64,000 bases of DNA, taken from contig JAUSBC010000035.1 in assembly GCA_030652215.1 (NCBI GenBank), positions 1 through 64,000 of the forward strand, written 5' to 3'. Of this stretch, positions 22,059 through 31,095 are shown one piece after another. Position 1 is the first letter of the stretch; the number at the start of each line of letters is the position of its first letter. A program made the position numbers and the translations under genes. The notes beneath the pieces were generated by a model. The model made no database searches and was not told where the DNA came from. It was given only the letters and a program-made list of their open reading frames with translations. This DNA comes from Sideroxyarcus sp. GTDB lineage: Bacteria; Pseudomonadota; Gammaproteobacteria; Burkholderiales; Gallionellaceae.

Positions 22059-22898
22059 CTAGAGCTTTTTCTGAAAGTATGCGACAGCCCGACGCCATAA
22101 CGATGGATGAAACCAATCTGGCTTCAGTACCTTAACGGGCAGATTGAGGTGTTCTAGCTGGATCGAGGAATTGATTGGTGCATCCTCTAGCGCAAGCGAT
22201 ACTGCAAGATAGCGCTCCATCAATATGGCCGGCGAACGCCAGTTGTGCCGATGATACCCTTCGATTTTGCCTGACTCCATGACAGAAGTATGAAACTGCA
22301 TAATTCGATCAAACATTGAAGACGGCATGAGCAGGCTGTGGCAGATCGGTAAACAATTTTTTTCTTCTAGTCGGTCAAGCGAGTGGGTTGTCTTGTGAAA
22401 ATCGTTGTAGTCCTTGAGTGCTACATTGACAGCGTTCCATGGAGAGTCAGGATTCCCTTCAATCTTTTCCCGCCGGTTTGGATTCATCAGAATACCCTGA
22501 TCAAACAGTTGGCGAAAAGTGAATGACTGAAATGAGAAAATGACATCCTCTTCTGCTGTATCCAGCATGCGCTGAATGGTCTCAGTAAAGTTCTCCGACA
22601 AAACATGGTCGTATTCTATAAAGCCGATGTAGTCGTATTTCTTGTGCTCGCCATTCTTGTAGAGGTGCCAGAGGACGCTGCTTTCGCAGTAACCGTTTTC
22701 CTGGAAGTCGGGCCGGTAAACAGGAAAGTCGTGTTCAACGAGAATTTCGTAGGGAAGCCGGTTGTCAGCAAGCTCCAGCGGGAATCTGTCGTTCACTTTC
22801 ACAAATTCGAAATTGCCCGGATTCCATGTACGGTCAGCCTTATAGTGATCGTCGTACAGGTTCTTAAAAAACGTTACGTAAATTTTCCAGGTCTTCAT
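22059..22898 (-). CDS. Hypothetical glycosyltransferase-like protein
   Basis: About 279-residue protein I cannot assign firmly. The motif KYDYIGFIEYDHVLSENF resembles the acidic metal-binding site of GT-A transferases, and later RSPAILMERYLAVSLAL looks like the end of a DUF4422-type domain. ATG 22898 (MKTWKIYVTFF) is preferred over 22949, whose AAAGG touches the codon. It stands upstream of the coupled GT10-GT2 pair on the same strand and is AT-rich. Confidence 0.55.
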   Translation of the reverse strand: MKTWKIYVTFFKNLYDDHYKADRTWNPGNFEFVKVNDRFPLELADNRLPYEILVEHDFPVYRPDFQENGYCESSVLWHLYKNGEHKKYDYIGFIEYDHVLSENFTETIQRMLDTAEEDVIFSFQSFTFRQLFDQGILMNPNRREKIEGNPDSPWNAVNVALKDYNDFHKTTHSLDRLEEKNCLPICHSLLMPSSMFDRIMQFHTSVMESGKIEGYHRHNWRSPAILMERYLAVSLALEDAPINSSIQLEHLNLPVKVLKPDWFHPSLWRRAVAYFQKKL

Positions 22899-23024
22899 TT
22901 TATTTCTCGATCTCGAGATCGGCTGGTTAAGCCGGATGATTTTAAGCATCCTTTGTTGCCATTAGGAAATTTCCTCTTCAACTTTTTCTTCCTTGAAGTC
23001 TAACTGCGAGCCGATCCGTAAAGT

Positions 23025-24155
23025 TCATGTGTCGGCAAGCAGCGTTTCGTAAATATTCGCCATTTTTTCCGTCAGTCTCTCCCAGTCATGCATCGAAGCT
23101 GTCTGCGCAGCCGCTGTTCCCATAATTTCCCGTAGTTCACTGCCAGACAGCCGGACGATACGATCTGCGCCGACTTCAACATCCCGCGGTGAGGGAAGAA
23201 TAAATCCGTTGATACCTTCCTGCACAAGATCTTTCGCACCTACGTTAGGACTCACTATTACCGGCATTCCTGCAGCCATAGCTTCGAGCACTACCATACC
23301 GAAGGTGTCAAACGCGGAAAGCATGATGAAAATATCCGCCGCTCGGTAGTAACGCTCCAGGCCCTCTACTTGCGTTCCGGCAAATGTCACGGCATCGGCG
23401 ATTCCCAGTGAGCGCGACAGCTTGCCGTACTTGCCTTCATCGCCCCTGCCCACCACGAGAAGTCGGATGTTCGCCTCGGGCCGTGCATTCCTGGCCTTGG
23501 CCAGCGCCGCGATAATAGTATCCAGACCTTTGACTTCGAAATTCATCCCGACGAAGAGAAGAAGCGTATCTGCTGCGCCAATTCCATATTTTCCCCGGAT
23601 TTCTGCGCGGCATGCAGCACGATCCGGTGTTGAAAAGCGCGCCACATTTACTCCAGGATGAACTATCTGCCATTTCCCGGGCAATTCCTCATACTCCTGA
23701 CGGAATGCATCCATGGCAAGGCTGGAAACGGGCAGGAAACAGTTTTTGGCACCTTCGCGCATTATCCTGTTCTCAATGTAGATTACCGCCCGGTCATACA
23801 GGCTGGGGCTTCTTTTACGCACATTCCTGACCCAACCGGCATGAGGAACACCGTGCGCCGAATATATATCCGCATTCAATATCCAGTGATGGGAATGTAC
23901 CAAGTCAAAATTCATGCGCCCGATTTTCCATTTCACGTACCAGGCAAAAATCAACGGGCCCAAAAACCTCGGGAAAATGATTTTCGGTACTTTATGAAAT
24001 GTTATCCGGTTTGATGCTGCGATCCAACGATTCGCGAAGACGTGTATCTCTAGCTGTTCGTTGCGTGCAAGACGCTCGGTAATTTCGCTGGCGAAACGTT
24101 CTCCACCACCGACCAAGCCATATTTTGGAACCACAACGGCTATCTTGCTGGGCAT
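23025..24155 (-). CDS. GT4-family glycosyltransferase (WaaG-like)
   Basis: About 376-residue GT-B enzyme. The N terminus IAVVVPKYGLVGGGERFASE is typical of WaaG/RfaG-type transferases. The donor half has LLFVGMNFEVKGLDTIIAAL and the E-x7-E region FDTFGMVVLEAMAAGMPVIV. WaaG adds glucose to the heptose region of LPS core; here the sugar is inferred only by family. The longer frame up to 24206 adds an unlikely N-terminal tail. Confidence 0.86.
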   Translation of the reverse strand: MPSKIAVVVPKYGLVGGGERFASEITERLARNEQLEIHVFANRWIAASNRITFHKVPKIIFPRFLGPLIFAWYVKWKIGRMNFDLVHSHHWILNADIYSAHGVPHAGWVRNVRKRSPSLYDRAVIYIENRIMREGAKNCFLPVSSLAMDAFRQEYEELPGKWQIVHPGVNVARFSTPDRAACRAEIRGKYGIGAADTLLLFVGMNFEVKGLDTIIAALAKARNARPEANIRLLVVGRGDEGKYGKLSRSLGIADAVTFAGTQVEGLERYYRAADIFIMLSAFDTFGMVVLEAMAAGMPVIVSPNVGAKDLVQEGINGFILPSPRDVEVGADRIVRLSGSELREIMGTAAAQTASMHDWERLTEKMANIYETLLADT

Positions 24156-24353
24156 TCTGCTATCCGATTCAGTGCGTTGTAATGTGTGCCAAAGTCCCTT
24201 CATCAAGCTTTGGCCATATTCCTCTAGCTATACTCATATCCTTGTTCTACCATTCGCGGAGCAGGAATCGTTAGCGGTGACGATTTTATCACGTCTTACC
24301 GGTGACGATTACCCCGCAAAACCAGTAACTCAGCCATAGAAAGCTCTGTCCGT

Positions 24354-25193
24354 ATGTTCTCTATCATCATCCCTACCTGGAACAACCTTGCACTGCTGCA
24401 ACTGTGCGTACGCAGCATCAGAGAAAATTCCGCTTATGCCCACCAGATCATCGTGCACGTAAACGACGGCCAGGATGGGACTCTGGATTGGGTTCGCGAA
24501 CAAGGACTCACGCACACGGCCTCGCCACAGAACATAGGCATTTGTCTGGCCGTCAACGAGGCAGCCATGCATGCCACGCAGGATTACATCCTGTATCTGA
24601 ATGACGACATGTATTGCTGCCCCGGCTGGGACACAGCGCTGGTCAACCGGCTCAAACAAGTGGATACCGATCTGTTCATGCTTTCCGGCACGATGATCGA
24701 GCCGCGCGACACCAACAATCCCTGCGTGATCGTGCGTGATTACGGCAGTGATGTTCCGAATTTCGATGAAGCAAAACTGCTCGCGGAATTGCCGCAATTG
24801 CACAAGGAAGACTGGTATGGAGCAACCTGGCCCCCCACCCTGGTTTCCCGCCGCTGGTGGTTCAAGGTTGGTGGGTATAGCAGCGAATTCTCACCCGGCA
24901 TGAGCAGCGACAATGATTTCTCGATGAAACTGTGGCATGCGGGTTGCCGCTTGTTCCTCGGCGTGGGCGACTCGCTGGTGTATCACTTCCAGTGCAAATC
25001 TACCGGCAAGGTTGTCAAAAACAATGGTGGTAAGCAATTTCTGCACAAGTGGGGAATGCGCCAGTCGGTGTTTGACCACTATTATCTGCGGCGCGGGCAG
25101 CCCGCTCAGGACTTACACCTCAATGACCCCGAGGATACGCGCGAATTGCGCTGGCAATTGCTGCGCAGCCGGTTGAAACGTGCACTGGGCTAG
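24354..25193 (+). CDS. GT2-family glycosyltransferase
   Basis: 279-residue GT-A transferase. It starts MFSIIIPTWNNLALLQLCV, has the donor and metal region YILYLNDDMYCCPGWD near residue 83, and SPGMSSDNDFSMKLWHAGCR in the acceptor part. It is the only plus-strand gene in this stretch and is more GC-rich than the block to its left. Upstream, GGTGACGATT occurs twice within about 35 bases, possibly a regulatory direct repeat. Confidence 0.86.
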   Translation: MFSIIIPTWNNLALLQLCVRSIRENSAYAHQIIVHVNDGQDGTLDWVREQGLTHTASPQNIGICLAVNEAAMHATQDYILYLNDDMYCCPGWDTALVNRLKQVDTDLFMLSGTMIEPRDTNNPCVIVRDYGSDVPNFDEAKLLAELPQLHKEDWYGATWPPTLVSRRWWFKVGGYSSEFSPGMSSDNDFSMKLWHAGCRLFLGVGDSLVYHFQCKSTGKVVKNNGGKQFLHKWGMRQSVFDHYYLRRGQPAQDLHLNDPEDTRELRWQLLRSRLKRALG

Positions 25194-25270
25194 CAGTGCT
25201 TTCTTAGCAAGGATAACAAGTATCAGCCACGCTACGGCCATAGTTCATTCATACTCAGAACGAACGAATA

Positions 25271-26026
25271 CTAACTTGTTGAGGCTCCGGTATTCAGAAT
25301 CGCCAGTTTCCGGTATTTGAGAAAAGTGGTACGCGCGTTCATAAGTGCGATGTTCAGCCCGGCACTTCCGTCAAGGACACCCAGGCGCAGCAAGTAAGTT
25401 CGTACGAATGCCCACCCCGCGCTCGTTGCCGCCCCTGCCAGGGTCGTGCGTTTTCCCTTCTCGAACATCTGCTGCGCCGCGGCACTGGAATAGTGCTCAA
25501 CCTTGCGTTCGACATCGTCCATCGTGAGATAGCTGTAATGCAGTAGCGGATTTTTTAATCTGGCGCTGCGACCGGTCAGTTGCACACTCTCATGCACCAG
25601 ACTGTCGGAGAACCTGCCCGCACCGCGCCTGAACAGCCGCAGCACGTAATCGGGATACCAACCGCTGTGATGGATGTATGTGCCGCAAAACTGCGACAAG
25701 CGCGGACAGAAATAGCCATCGGCCGTCCCCTCGCGCATCACCTGTTCCAACTCGGCACGCAGTTCGGGTGTGACACGTTCGTCGGCGTCGATGGAAAATA
25801 CCCAGTCGGAGGTTGCATAGCCCAGCGCGCGGTTCTTCTGCCGGCCGAAGCCGGGCCAGTCGTGCTCATACACTTTCACGCCCATCGCGCGTGCTATAGC
25901 GACTGTATCGTCGGTGCTGCCCGAATCCACGACGATGATCTCGTCTGCCCACTCCACCGACTGCAGACATTCACGGATGTTTGCAGCCTCGTTCTTTGTA
26001 ATGAGGATGACGGACAGCGAAGGCAC
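25271..26026 (-). CDS. GT2-family LPS glycosyltransferase (WaaE/KdtX-like)
   Basis: 251-residue enzyme close to the WaaE group, which adds glucose to the inner core. LSVILITKNEAANIRECLQS opens it, VVDSGSTDDT and FSIDADERVTPEL give the donor and metal sites, and FCGTYIHHSGWYPDYVLRLF is characteristic of this group. The start is GTG at 26026, two bases after the WbpM-like gene's stop. The final gene of a long minus-strand run. Confidence 0.87.
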   Translation of the reverse strand: MPSLSVILITKNEAANIRECLQSVEWADEIIVVDSGSTDDTVAIARAMGVKVYEHDWPGFGRQKNRALGYATSDWVFSIDADERVTPELRAELEQVMREGTADGYFCPRLSQFCGTYIHHSGWYPDYVLRLFRRGAGRFSDSLVHESVQLTGRSARLKNPLLHYSYLTMDDVERKVEHYSSAAAQQMFEKGKRTTLAGAATSAGWAFVRTYLLRLGVLDGSAGLNIALMNARTTFLKYRKLAILNTGASTS

Positions 26027-26028
26027 CG

Positions 26029-27864
26029 TTAATGCCCGTTCGATGTCGGCACATACTCGGGCACCCAGCGCTGCAGACGCTCGCGTACCACTTGGTCGCT
26101 ATTTGCTAGGTCGGTATTCACCCAATCCAGCATCGCCTGCAATTCGGCTGCTGCAACCTGACGCGCCTGCGCGATACGCAACTTGGGATGCGGAGTCTCC
26201 AGTGTGTTTTCGTCGTCCGCAAGCAACTCTTCATACAGTTTCTCTCCGGGACGAAGGCCGCTGAATTCGATCTTGATGTCGTCCTCGCCCAGACCTGAGA
26301 GACGAATCATGTCCATGGCCAGATCGACGATCTTTACCGGCTCACCCATGTCGAGCACGAAGATTTCGCCGCCTTTTCCCATGCAGCCTGCCTGCATCAC
26401 GAGCTGCGCGGCCTCCGGAATGGACATGAAAAAGCGCGTGATCTCGGGATGTGTCACGGTGACCGGCCCGCCCCTAGCGATCTGTTCGCGGAACTTGGGA
26501 ATGACGCTGCCGTTGCTGCCGAGCACATTGCCAAAGCGCACGATCACGAAGCGTGTGCCCTCGGGTCGCTGCAGTCCCTGGCATACCATCTCTGCCAAGC
26601 GCTTGGTGGTGCCCATCACATTGGTCGGGTTCACCGCCTTGTCGGTTGAGATCAGCACGAACTTCTCGACGTCGTGTCTTTGCGCGCAGCTTGCCACGCG
26701 CCAAGTGCCGAATACATTGTTGCGCACCGCCTGCCAGGTGTTGTGGCGCTCCATCAAGGGGACATGTTTGTAGGCAGCGGCGTGAAATACAGCGCTGGGT
26801 TTACATTCGGCAAAAACCTCTTCCAGCCGCACATCGTCGCGCACATCGCCGGCCAGGTAAGAGATGTCAAGGTAAGGAAATTTTTGCTGCAATTCCTGTT
26901 CGATGTTGTACAGCGCAAATTCGCTTAATTCGAACAGTACTAGCTTTTTCGGTTTGAATACCGCAATCTGGCGGCACAATTCGGAGCCGATAGAACCGCC
27001 CGCGCCCGTTACCAATACGACCTTGCCGGTCAGTTGTTCCTGCAGGATGGCATTGTCCAACTGGACCGGGTCGCGGCCCAGCAGGTCATCCAACTCCACC
27101 GCGCGTAACTGCGAAATCGCAACACGTCCGCTTAGCAGGTCTTCGAAGGCGGGGACCATCAGTGCTTCAACGCCGATGCTGTTGGCCAGTTCGATGACAC
27201 GTCTGCGTACTTGATGCGTAGCAGAGGGTATTGCAAGAATGATTTGACTCACACCTTGCCGCTGCGCCCAGTGCGGCAAGCTGTCTATCGGGCCCAGCAC
27301 CTTGATGCCGTTAACCAACCTGCCGTGCTTGCCTGTGTCGTCATCCAGAAACCCCACCAGATGCCATTCGCTGCTACGGGCAAGTTCTTTGGCAAGTCCG
27401 ATACCAGCACTGCCCGCCCCCAGCACCAGCACCGGCTCACCGCGAAAATGAAAATCCCCATACAACTGATTGTCCTTCCACAGGCGATAGAGCAGGCGAT
27501 CACCGCCCATCACCAGCAGCAGCAGGATGGGATCGAGGATCAGCACCGAGCGCGGAACGACTGCATCGACACGGAACATCCAGAGGCACAACGGGATTAA
27601 CAACGCTGCCAGCAATACCGCCTTGAGGATACGGCGCAAATCCGCCACGCTGGCGAAACGCCAGATTCCGCGGTACAAGCCCATAAACCAGAAGATCGCG
27701 GCCTGCATCGGAACGACCCACAGCAAGGTGCGCCCTATCTCGTTCTGGAAGTTTTGCGGCAGGTCGAAATTGAAGCGCAGCAGGTAAGCCCCTGCCCACG
27801 CTGCTGCTGCAACTATCATATCGTGCAGTATTGCCAAGTAGGTATAACGATTGACCTTAAGCAT
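26029..27864 (-). CDS. UDP-sugar 4,6-dehydratase, membrane type (WbpM/PglF/CapD family)
   Basis: About 611-residue inner-membrane enzyme that converts UDP-GlcNAc to a 4-keto-6-deoxy intermediate. Four N-terminal helices and a CoA-binding-like domain precede the catalytic SDR part with GAGGSIGSELCRQI near residue 286. The catalytic lysine lies in STDKAVNPTNVMGTTKR, where Met replaces the usual SDR Tyr, as in WbpM and PglF. The ATG at 27864 follows GGGAG and overlaps the WbpL-like stop by 8 bases. It supplies QuiNAc/FucNAc-type sugars. Confidence 0.92.
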   Translation of the reverse strand: MLKVNRYTYLAILHDMIVAAAAWAGAYLLRFNFDLPQNFQNEIGRTLLWVVPMQAAIFWFMGLYRGIWRFASVADLRRILKAVLLAALLIPLCLWMFRVDAVVPRSVLILDPILLLLVMGGDRLLYRLWKDNQLYGDFHFRGEPVLVLGAGSAGIGLAKELARSSEWHLVGFLDDDTGKHGRLVNGIKVLGPIDSLPHWAQRQGVSQIILAIPSATHQVRRRVIELANSIGVEALMVPAFEDLLSGRVAISQLRAVELDDLLGRDPVQLDNAILQEQLTGKVVLVTGAGGSIGSELCRQIAVFKPKKLVLFELSEFALYNIEQELQQKFPYLDISYLAGDVRDDVRLEEVFAECKPSAVFHAAAYKHVPLMERHNTWQAVRNNVFGTWRVASCAQRHDVEKFVLISTDKAVNPTNVMGTTKRLAEMVCQGLQRPEGTRFVIVRFGNVLGSNGSVIPKFREQIARGGPVTVTHPEITRFFMSIPEAAQLVMQAGCMGKGGEIFVLDMGEPVKIVDLAMDMIRLSGLGEDDIKIEFSGLRPGEKLYEELLADDENTLETPHPKLRIAQARQVAAAELQAMLDWVNTDLANSDQVVRERLQRWVPEYVPTSNGH

Positions 27865-28834
27865 GCTTCTCCCGTTCAGTTCGTCTCCATGCCGCATCCA
27901 GTGCGATCATCAGCGCGCCATATATGCAGCCCCACATCAAGAACGCCTGCCAAGGCAGCGCTTGATCCCGTGCTAGTATCGCTGATATCCCGCTTCCCAG
28001 CATCAGCGCGTATTCGACCAGCGCTAGTTTGCGGTGACTCCATCCCATTTGAATCGCGCGCTGATAATAGTGTTCACGGTGCGCTTCCGTTACCTTCACA
28101 CCGCGCACTGTACGCTTTGCCAACGTGACACTCGCATCCACGATGAACGGTGAAAACACCATGAGCGGAAACCAGATGGCCCAGGCGCCTTGCTGCCAGC
28201 CCAACAAACCCATTGCTGCTGTAAGAAAGCCAAGGGGAATTGACCCCGCATCACCCATAAATACCCTAGCCGGTTGAAAATTGTAAAGGAGAAATCCAGC
28301 AGCAGCCGCGCTGATTGAGAAATTCAACATCGCCAGAGCATCGTTTTGGGCGATCAGCGCCGCGATGCCATAAGCAATGAAACCAAACAAAGCCATACCC
28401 CCTGCCAGCCCATTTGAGCCATCCATGAAATTATAAAGGTTGGTCATCCATACCGTGAATAGCAGCACCACGAGCGCAATTCCGATGCCGTGATCGGCAA
28501 ACAACCCAGAACCTCCAACCAGTATCGCTGCTGCCATGATTTGAGCGGAGAACCGCTGGCGCACCGGCAGATTGTGCATGTCATCAAGCAACGAGACAAA
28601 GATCAAGCCAATCAAAGGTAACATCAACCACCACGCCAAGGATGTAAACATCAAAGCCCAGGCTGATAACACCCCCGTCATCAGCCCGATACCACCGATA
28701 CGCGGAATAGGCGTGGAATGCAGTGAGCGTTCGTTGGGAATATCTTGGATGTTGTCGCGAAACCTGCTGGACAGGATGACCGCAATCACCAGAATGGTGA
28801 TCAACGCGGCGACTAAAGGTGAAAAATAGCTCAT
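27857..28834 (-). CDS. Undecaprenyl-phosphate sugar-1-phosphate transferase (WbpL/WecA-like)
   Basis: 325-residue polytopic MraY-family enzyme that starts O-unit synthesis by moving a HexNAc-1-phosphate to undecaprenyl phosphate. About ten helices are visible with the catalytic DDMHNLP, the Mg-binding NLYNFMDGSNGLAGG and VFMGDAGSIPLGF. Downstream overlap with the WbpM-like gene and a WbpV-like gene across the toxin-antitoxin module suggest FucNAc or QuiNAc as the first sugar, as in Pseudomonas. WecA proper would use GlcNAc. Confidence 0.9.
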   Translation of the reverse strand: MSYFSPLVAALITILVIAVILSSRFRDNIQDIPNERSLHSTPIPRIGGIGLMTGVLSAWALMFTSLAWWLMLPLIGLIFVSLLDDMHNLPVRQRFSAQIMAAAILVGGSGLFADHGIGIALVVLLFTVWMTNLYNFMDGSNGLAGGMALFGFIAYGIAALIAQNDALAMLNFSISAAAAGFLLYNFQPARVFMGDAGSIPLGFLTAAMGLLGWQQGAWAIWFPLMVFSPFIVDASVTLAKRTVRGVKVTEAHREHYYQRAIQMGWSHRKLALVEYALMLGSGISAILARDQALPWQAFLMWGCIYGALMIALDAAWRRTEREKHA

Positions 28835-29189
28835 AAGTTCAAATTTACTGCCGATTGCATTACTTGCATATTAAGATTATTAGAAGCGCCGATTTAGTCC
28901 CGATGCGTCATTCCGGCCAGCCCTCTATCCAACTTTCCCTCAGAAGGAGAAAGAGCAAACGCCGCCTCTCCATCTGGGAGAGGATTGAAGTGAGGGTTTG
29001 CCGGAATCCAGTGTTTTGCGAGTATCCGCTTCGTGGATTGCCTGTTTACCCCACTTCAACCAACTGAACACCGGCCTGACCGAAGGTCAGCCTTTCCTGA
29101 GTTAACCGAAGGGCCAGCGTGACGACTTTATCGGCTTTCCCCCAGTTAATGGAAAAGACTGAATATCCCCGTTCTCATCAACCCTACGG
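28835..29189. repeat. Intergenic region with several REP-like hairpins
   Basis: 355 bases with no gene. It contains CCTCTCC-ATCTG-GGAGAGG (28965-28983), in a wider imperfect fold starting near 28930, and a perfect CTGACC-GAA-GGTCAG (29076-29090) followed by related CCGAAGG sequence. These resemble families of short intergenic palindromes common in proteobacteria. It separates the vapC-like gene from the WbpL-like gene and could attenuate read-through. Confidence 0.55.
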
Positions 29190-29621
29190 CTAAGCCACGA
29201 TCGTCAGATTTTTTGCACTGGCGCCTTTCACTGTAGCGAGCACAATGCGCCGATCAAAGGTGACAAAGCGACCGCCGTTTTTCACCGCAAGTGCCAACAG
29301 GTAAGCATCCGTGACTTGCCGATGACCTAGCACTCTGGTCCAATCAAAGACGCCTTCAACAAGCATATTGACATCCGCCGCCCAGAATTCATGTTCGGGA
29401 CTGTTCGCTGCTTCTGCCAGTCTGTCGGCGACCTGTGCAGCAGCCAGACTGCCTGGGTATTTCGGCTGCGACATGATGCGTATGCAGCCGTTTTGTGTGA
29501 GCGGGCAAGACGCCCAACCATGACTGATCTCGCTTTCCAGCCAGGTCATCGCAAGACTGTGATGGACGTGCCCCTCATCCAACAAGGCAATCAGCACATT
29601 CACATCCAGCAAAGCGCGCAT
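29190..29621 (-). CDS. PIN-domain ribonuclease toxin (VapC-like)
   Basis: 143-residue PIN-domain protein, presumably an RNA-cleaving toxin. The first acidic residue is in LLDVNVLIALLD; further conserved acids are in DVNMLVEGV, QVTDAYLLALA and VTFDRR near the C terminus. ATG 29621 follows AAGGAGTTTG and overlaps the antitoxin stop by one base (TGATG). Paired with an RHH antitoxin, it forms a classic type II module. Confidence 0.9.
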   Translation of the reverse strand: MRALLDVNVLIALLDEGHVHHSLAMTWLESEISHGWASCPLTQNGCIRIMSQPKYPGSLAAAQVADRLAEAANSPEHEFWAADVNMLVEGVFDWTRVLGHRQVTDAYLLALAVKNGGRFVTFDRRIVLATVKGASAKNLTIVA

Positions 29622-29863
29622 CAAACTCCTTCCTGATCACGCAGCTCGTTAACTTGCTCGTTGCTGACTAGTGCGCCGCGTGCTGAAAACGGCCTGAACC
29701 CTCCAACCTGGCGGATTTCAATCTGCTGTTTGGGTTGGCCACCGCCCGCCAGCGCAGTTCTCAATAATTTTGAAACGATTTGGCCGGCCGAAACATTCTG
29801 CAATCGCGCCAGTTCTTTAGCCGCTGCCAAAACATCGTCCTCAATATCAATTGTTGTCCTCAT
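29621..29863 (-). CDS. Ribbon-helix-helix antitoxin (VapB-like)
   Basis: 80-residue antitoxin. MRTTIDIEDDVLAAAKELAR is the beta-strand and first helix of an RHH DNA-binding domain. The C-terminal half (FRPFSARGALVSNEQ) would bind the toxin. AGGAGG lies 4 bases before the ATG. The promoter upstream overlaps tandem palindromic repeats, which fits autorepression. It is translationally coupled to the toxin. Confidence 0.9.
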   Translation of the reverse strand: MRTTIDIEDDVLAAAKELARLQNVSAGQIVSKLLRTALAGGGQPKQQIEIRQVGGFRPFSARGALVSNEQVNELRDQEGV

Positions 29864-29873
29864 AAGCCCTCCT

Positions 29874-29913
29874 GATGCTAGCGCATCATGATGCTAGCGC
29901 ATCATGATGTCAA
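29874..29913 (-). promoter_or_regulatory. Toxin-antitoxin promoter with tandem operator repeats
   Basis: The 16-base unit GATGCTAGCGCATCAT occurs twice head to tail (29874-29889, 29890-29905), followed by a partial third copy. Each unit contains the inverted arms GATGC/GCATC. On the minus strand a perfect -35 TTGACA (29913-29908), 17-base spacer and -10 CATGAT (29890-29885) overlap these repeats. The TGA stop of the upstream epimerase gene is inside the -35 box. Confidence 0.82.
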
Positions 29914-30890
29914 GAACAGGTTCCGCGAAACCACTCTGCCGTCTTCTGCAGCCCTTGCTGCAAGGTATACGGTGGCGTCCAGTTCAATTCGCGGCGGATT
30001 TTTCCACTATCCACCTGCAACGAACCCAACAGACGTTCAACCTGATCTGCTTTGCCAAGCAGCCGCCCGGCCAATTTCAACAAAACAGGGGAAAGTGGAA
30101 ACAACCGCGCCGGTTGCCCCATCCCATCTCCCAACTGGTGTAGCAACCTGGAGGTAGAAATATCCTCGCCATCGCTGATCAGATAGGTTTGACCGGCAGC
30201 AGCGGGGTGTGTGGCACAGACAATCAATGCATCAACCAGATTCCCGACGTAGACCAGGCTGCGCAGATTGCGTACCGAGTTCAGTGGTAATGGAATCCGC
30301 GTGGCCAGAACCTTCAGCATTTGCGCAAAATTGCCCTTCACTTCAGCGCCGTAAACCAAGGGTGGGCGGACGATAACAATTTCCAAACCGGTTTCTTGAG
30401 CAACCCTATGCAAAACCTGCTCGGCCTCCCATTTGGAGACGCCGTATGAGTCGTGTGGAGAAGGTGCGTTCGATTCGGTAAATATGTCTTGTCCCCCTTC
30501 ACCGTTTGCGGGAGTAGGGGTGCTCTCCCCGTTCACCTTGATCGAACTGACATATACCAACCGCTTTACCCCGGCCATGGCGGCTGAACGTGCCAAATGC
30601 TCAGTCCCGGCAACATTCACCTTGCGAAACGCTTCCAATGGATCGGAAGCGTCTTCATGCATGACGTGAACGCGCGCGGCGAGATGAATCACTACCTCGA
30701 CACCGCGCAACGCCTCCGACCAATCTGTTGCACCATCAACATTCCCGACCACAACCGGCTCGACATCGTCGGCAAACTTGTCCGCAGACCGCAGTCCCGC
30801 TTGGACGAAATGACCGCGCCGCAGTAACTCGGCACAGAGCATCCTGCCAACGAAACCGTTTGCGCCAGTAATAAAAAATTTATGCCACAT
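29910..30890 (-). CDS. NAD-dependent sugar epimerase/4-ketoreductase (WbpV/Gne-like)
   Basis: About 326-residue extended SDR enzyme acting on UDP-sugars. The nucleotide site is FFITGANGFVGRMLC, the Ser is in VYVSSIKVNGES, and the active site is SYGVSKWEAE (YxxxK). Partnership with WbpM- and WbpL-like genes suggests it reduces the 4-keto intermediate to UDP-QuiNAc or UDP-FucNAc. The stop lies within the toxin-antitoxin promoter. ATG 30890 overlaps the end of a 71-residue ORF. Confidence 0.88.
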   Translation of the reverse strand: MWHKFFITGANGFVGRMLCAELLRRGHFVQAGLRSADKFADDVEPVVVGNVDGATDWSEALRGVEVVIHLAARVHVMHEDASDPLEAFRKVNVAGTEHLARSAAMAGVKRLVYVSSIKVNGESTPTPANGEGGQDIFTESNAPSPHDSYGVSKWEAEQVLHRVAQETGLEIVIVRPPLVYGAEVKGNFAQMLKVLATRIPLPLNSVRNLRSLVYVGNLVDALIVCATHPAAAGQTYLISDGEDISTSRLLHQLGDGMGQPARLFPLSPVLLKLAGRLLGKADQVERLLGSLQVDSGKIRRELNWTPPYTLQQGLQKTAEWFRGTCS

Positions 30891-31095
30891 GCCAAATAGC
30901 CTCATCCATCAAGCTTAGTAGAGCACTACCGCCTTTGCCAAGCACGCGGTTGTGCCAGACTTCGCCTGCCGACATACCGAGCGCTTTCCAGAAACAATCG
31001 ATTTGCGCGGTGCAACGCCCAGACTCAGGAAGGTTAACCAAACAGGTGCCGTCCCGCCCCAATACACTGCCTTCCCAACCCAAAATACTGGTCAA
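30880..31095 (-). CDS. Possible small coupled ORF
   Basis: 71-residue frame between the GT4 and epimerase genes. It could start at TTG 31095, overlapping the GT4 stop, and its own TAA overlaps the epimerase start by 11 bases. Its content (AQIDCFWKALGMSAGEVWHN, later LLSLMDEAIWHVA) looks protein-like with codon use similar to neighbours, but I recognise no family. It may be a remnant of a larger lost gene. Confidence 0.35.
   Translation of the reverse strand: MTSILGWEGSVLGRDGTCLVNLPESGRCTAQIDCFWKALGMSAGEVWHNRVLGKGGSALLSLMDEAIWHVA

Noticed and set aside
29874-29909. Tandem repeat considered as a CRISPR or attachment site
   Set aside because: Only two and a quarter 16-base units without spacers, directly in the antitoxin promoter; an operator explains it better.
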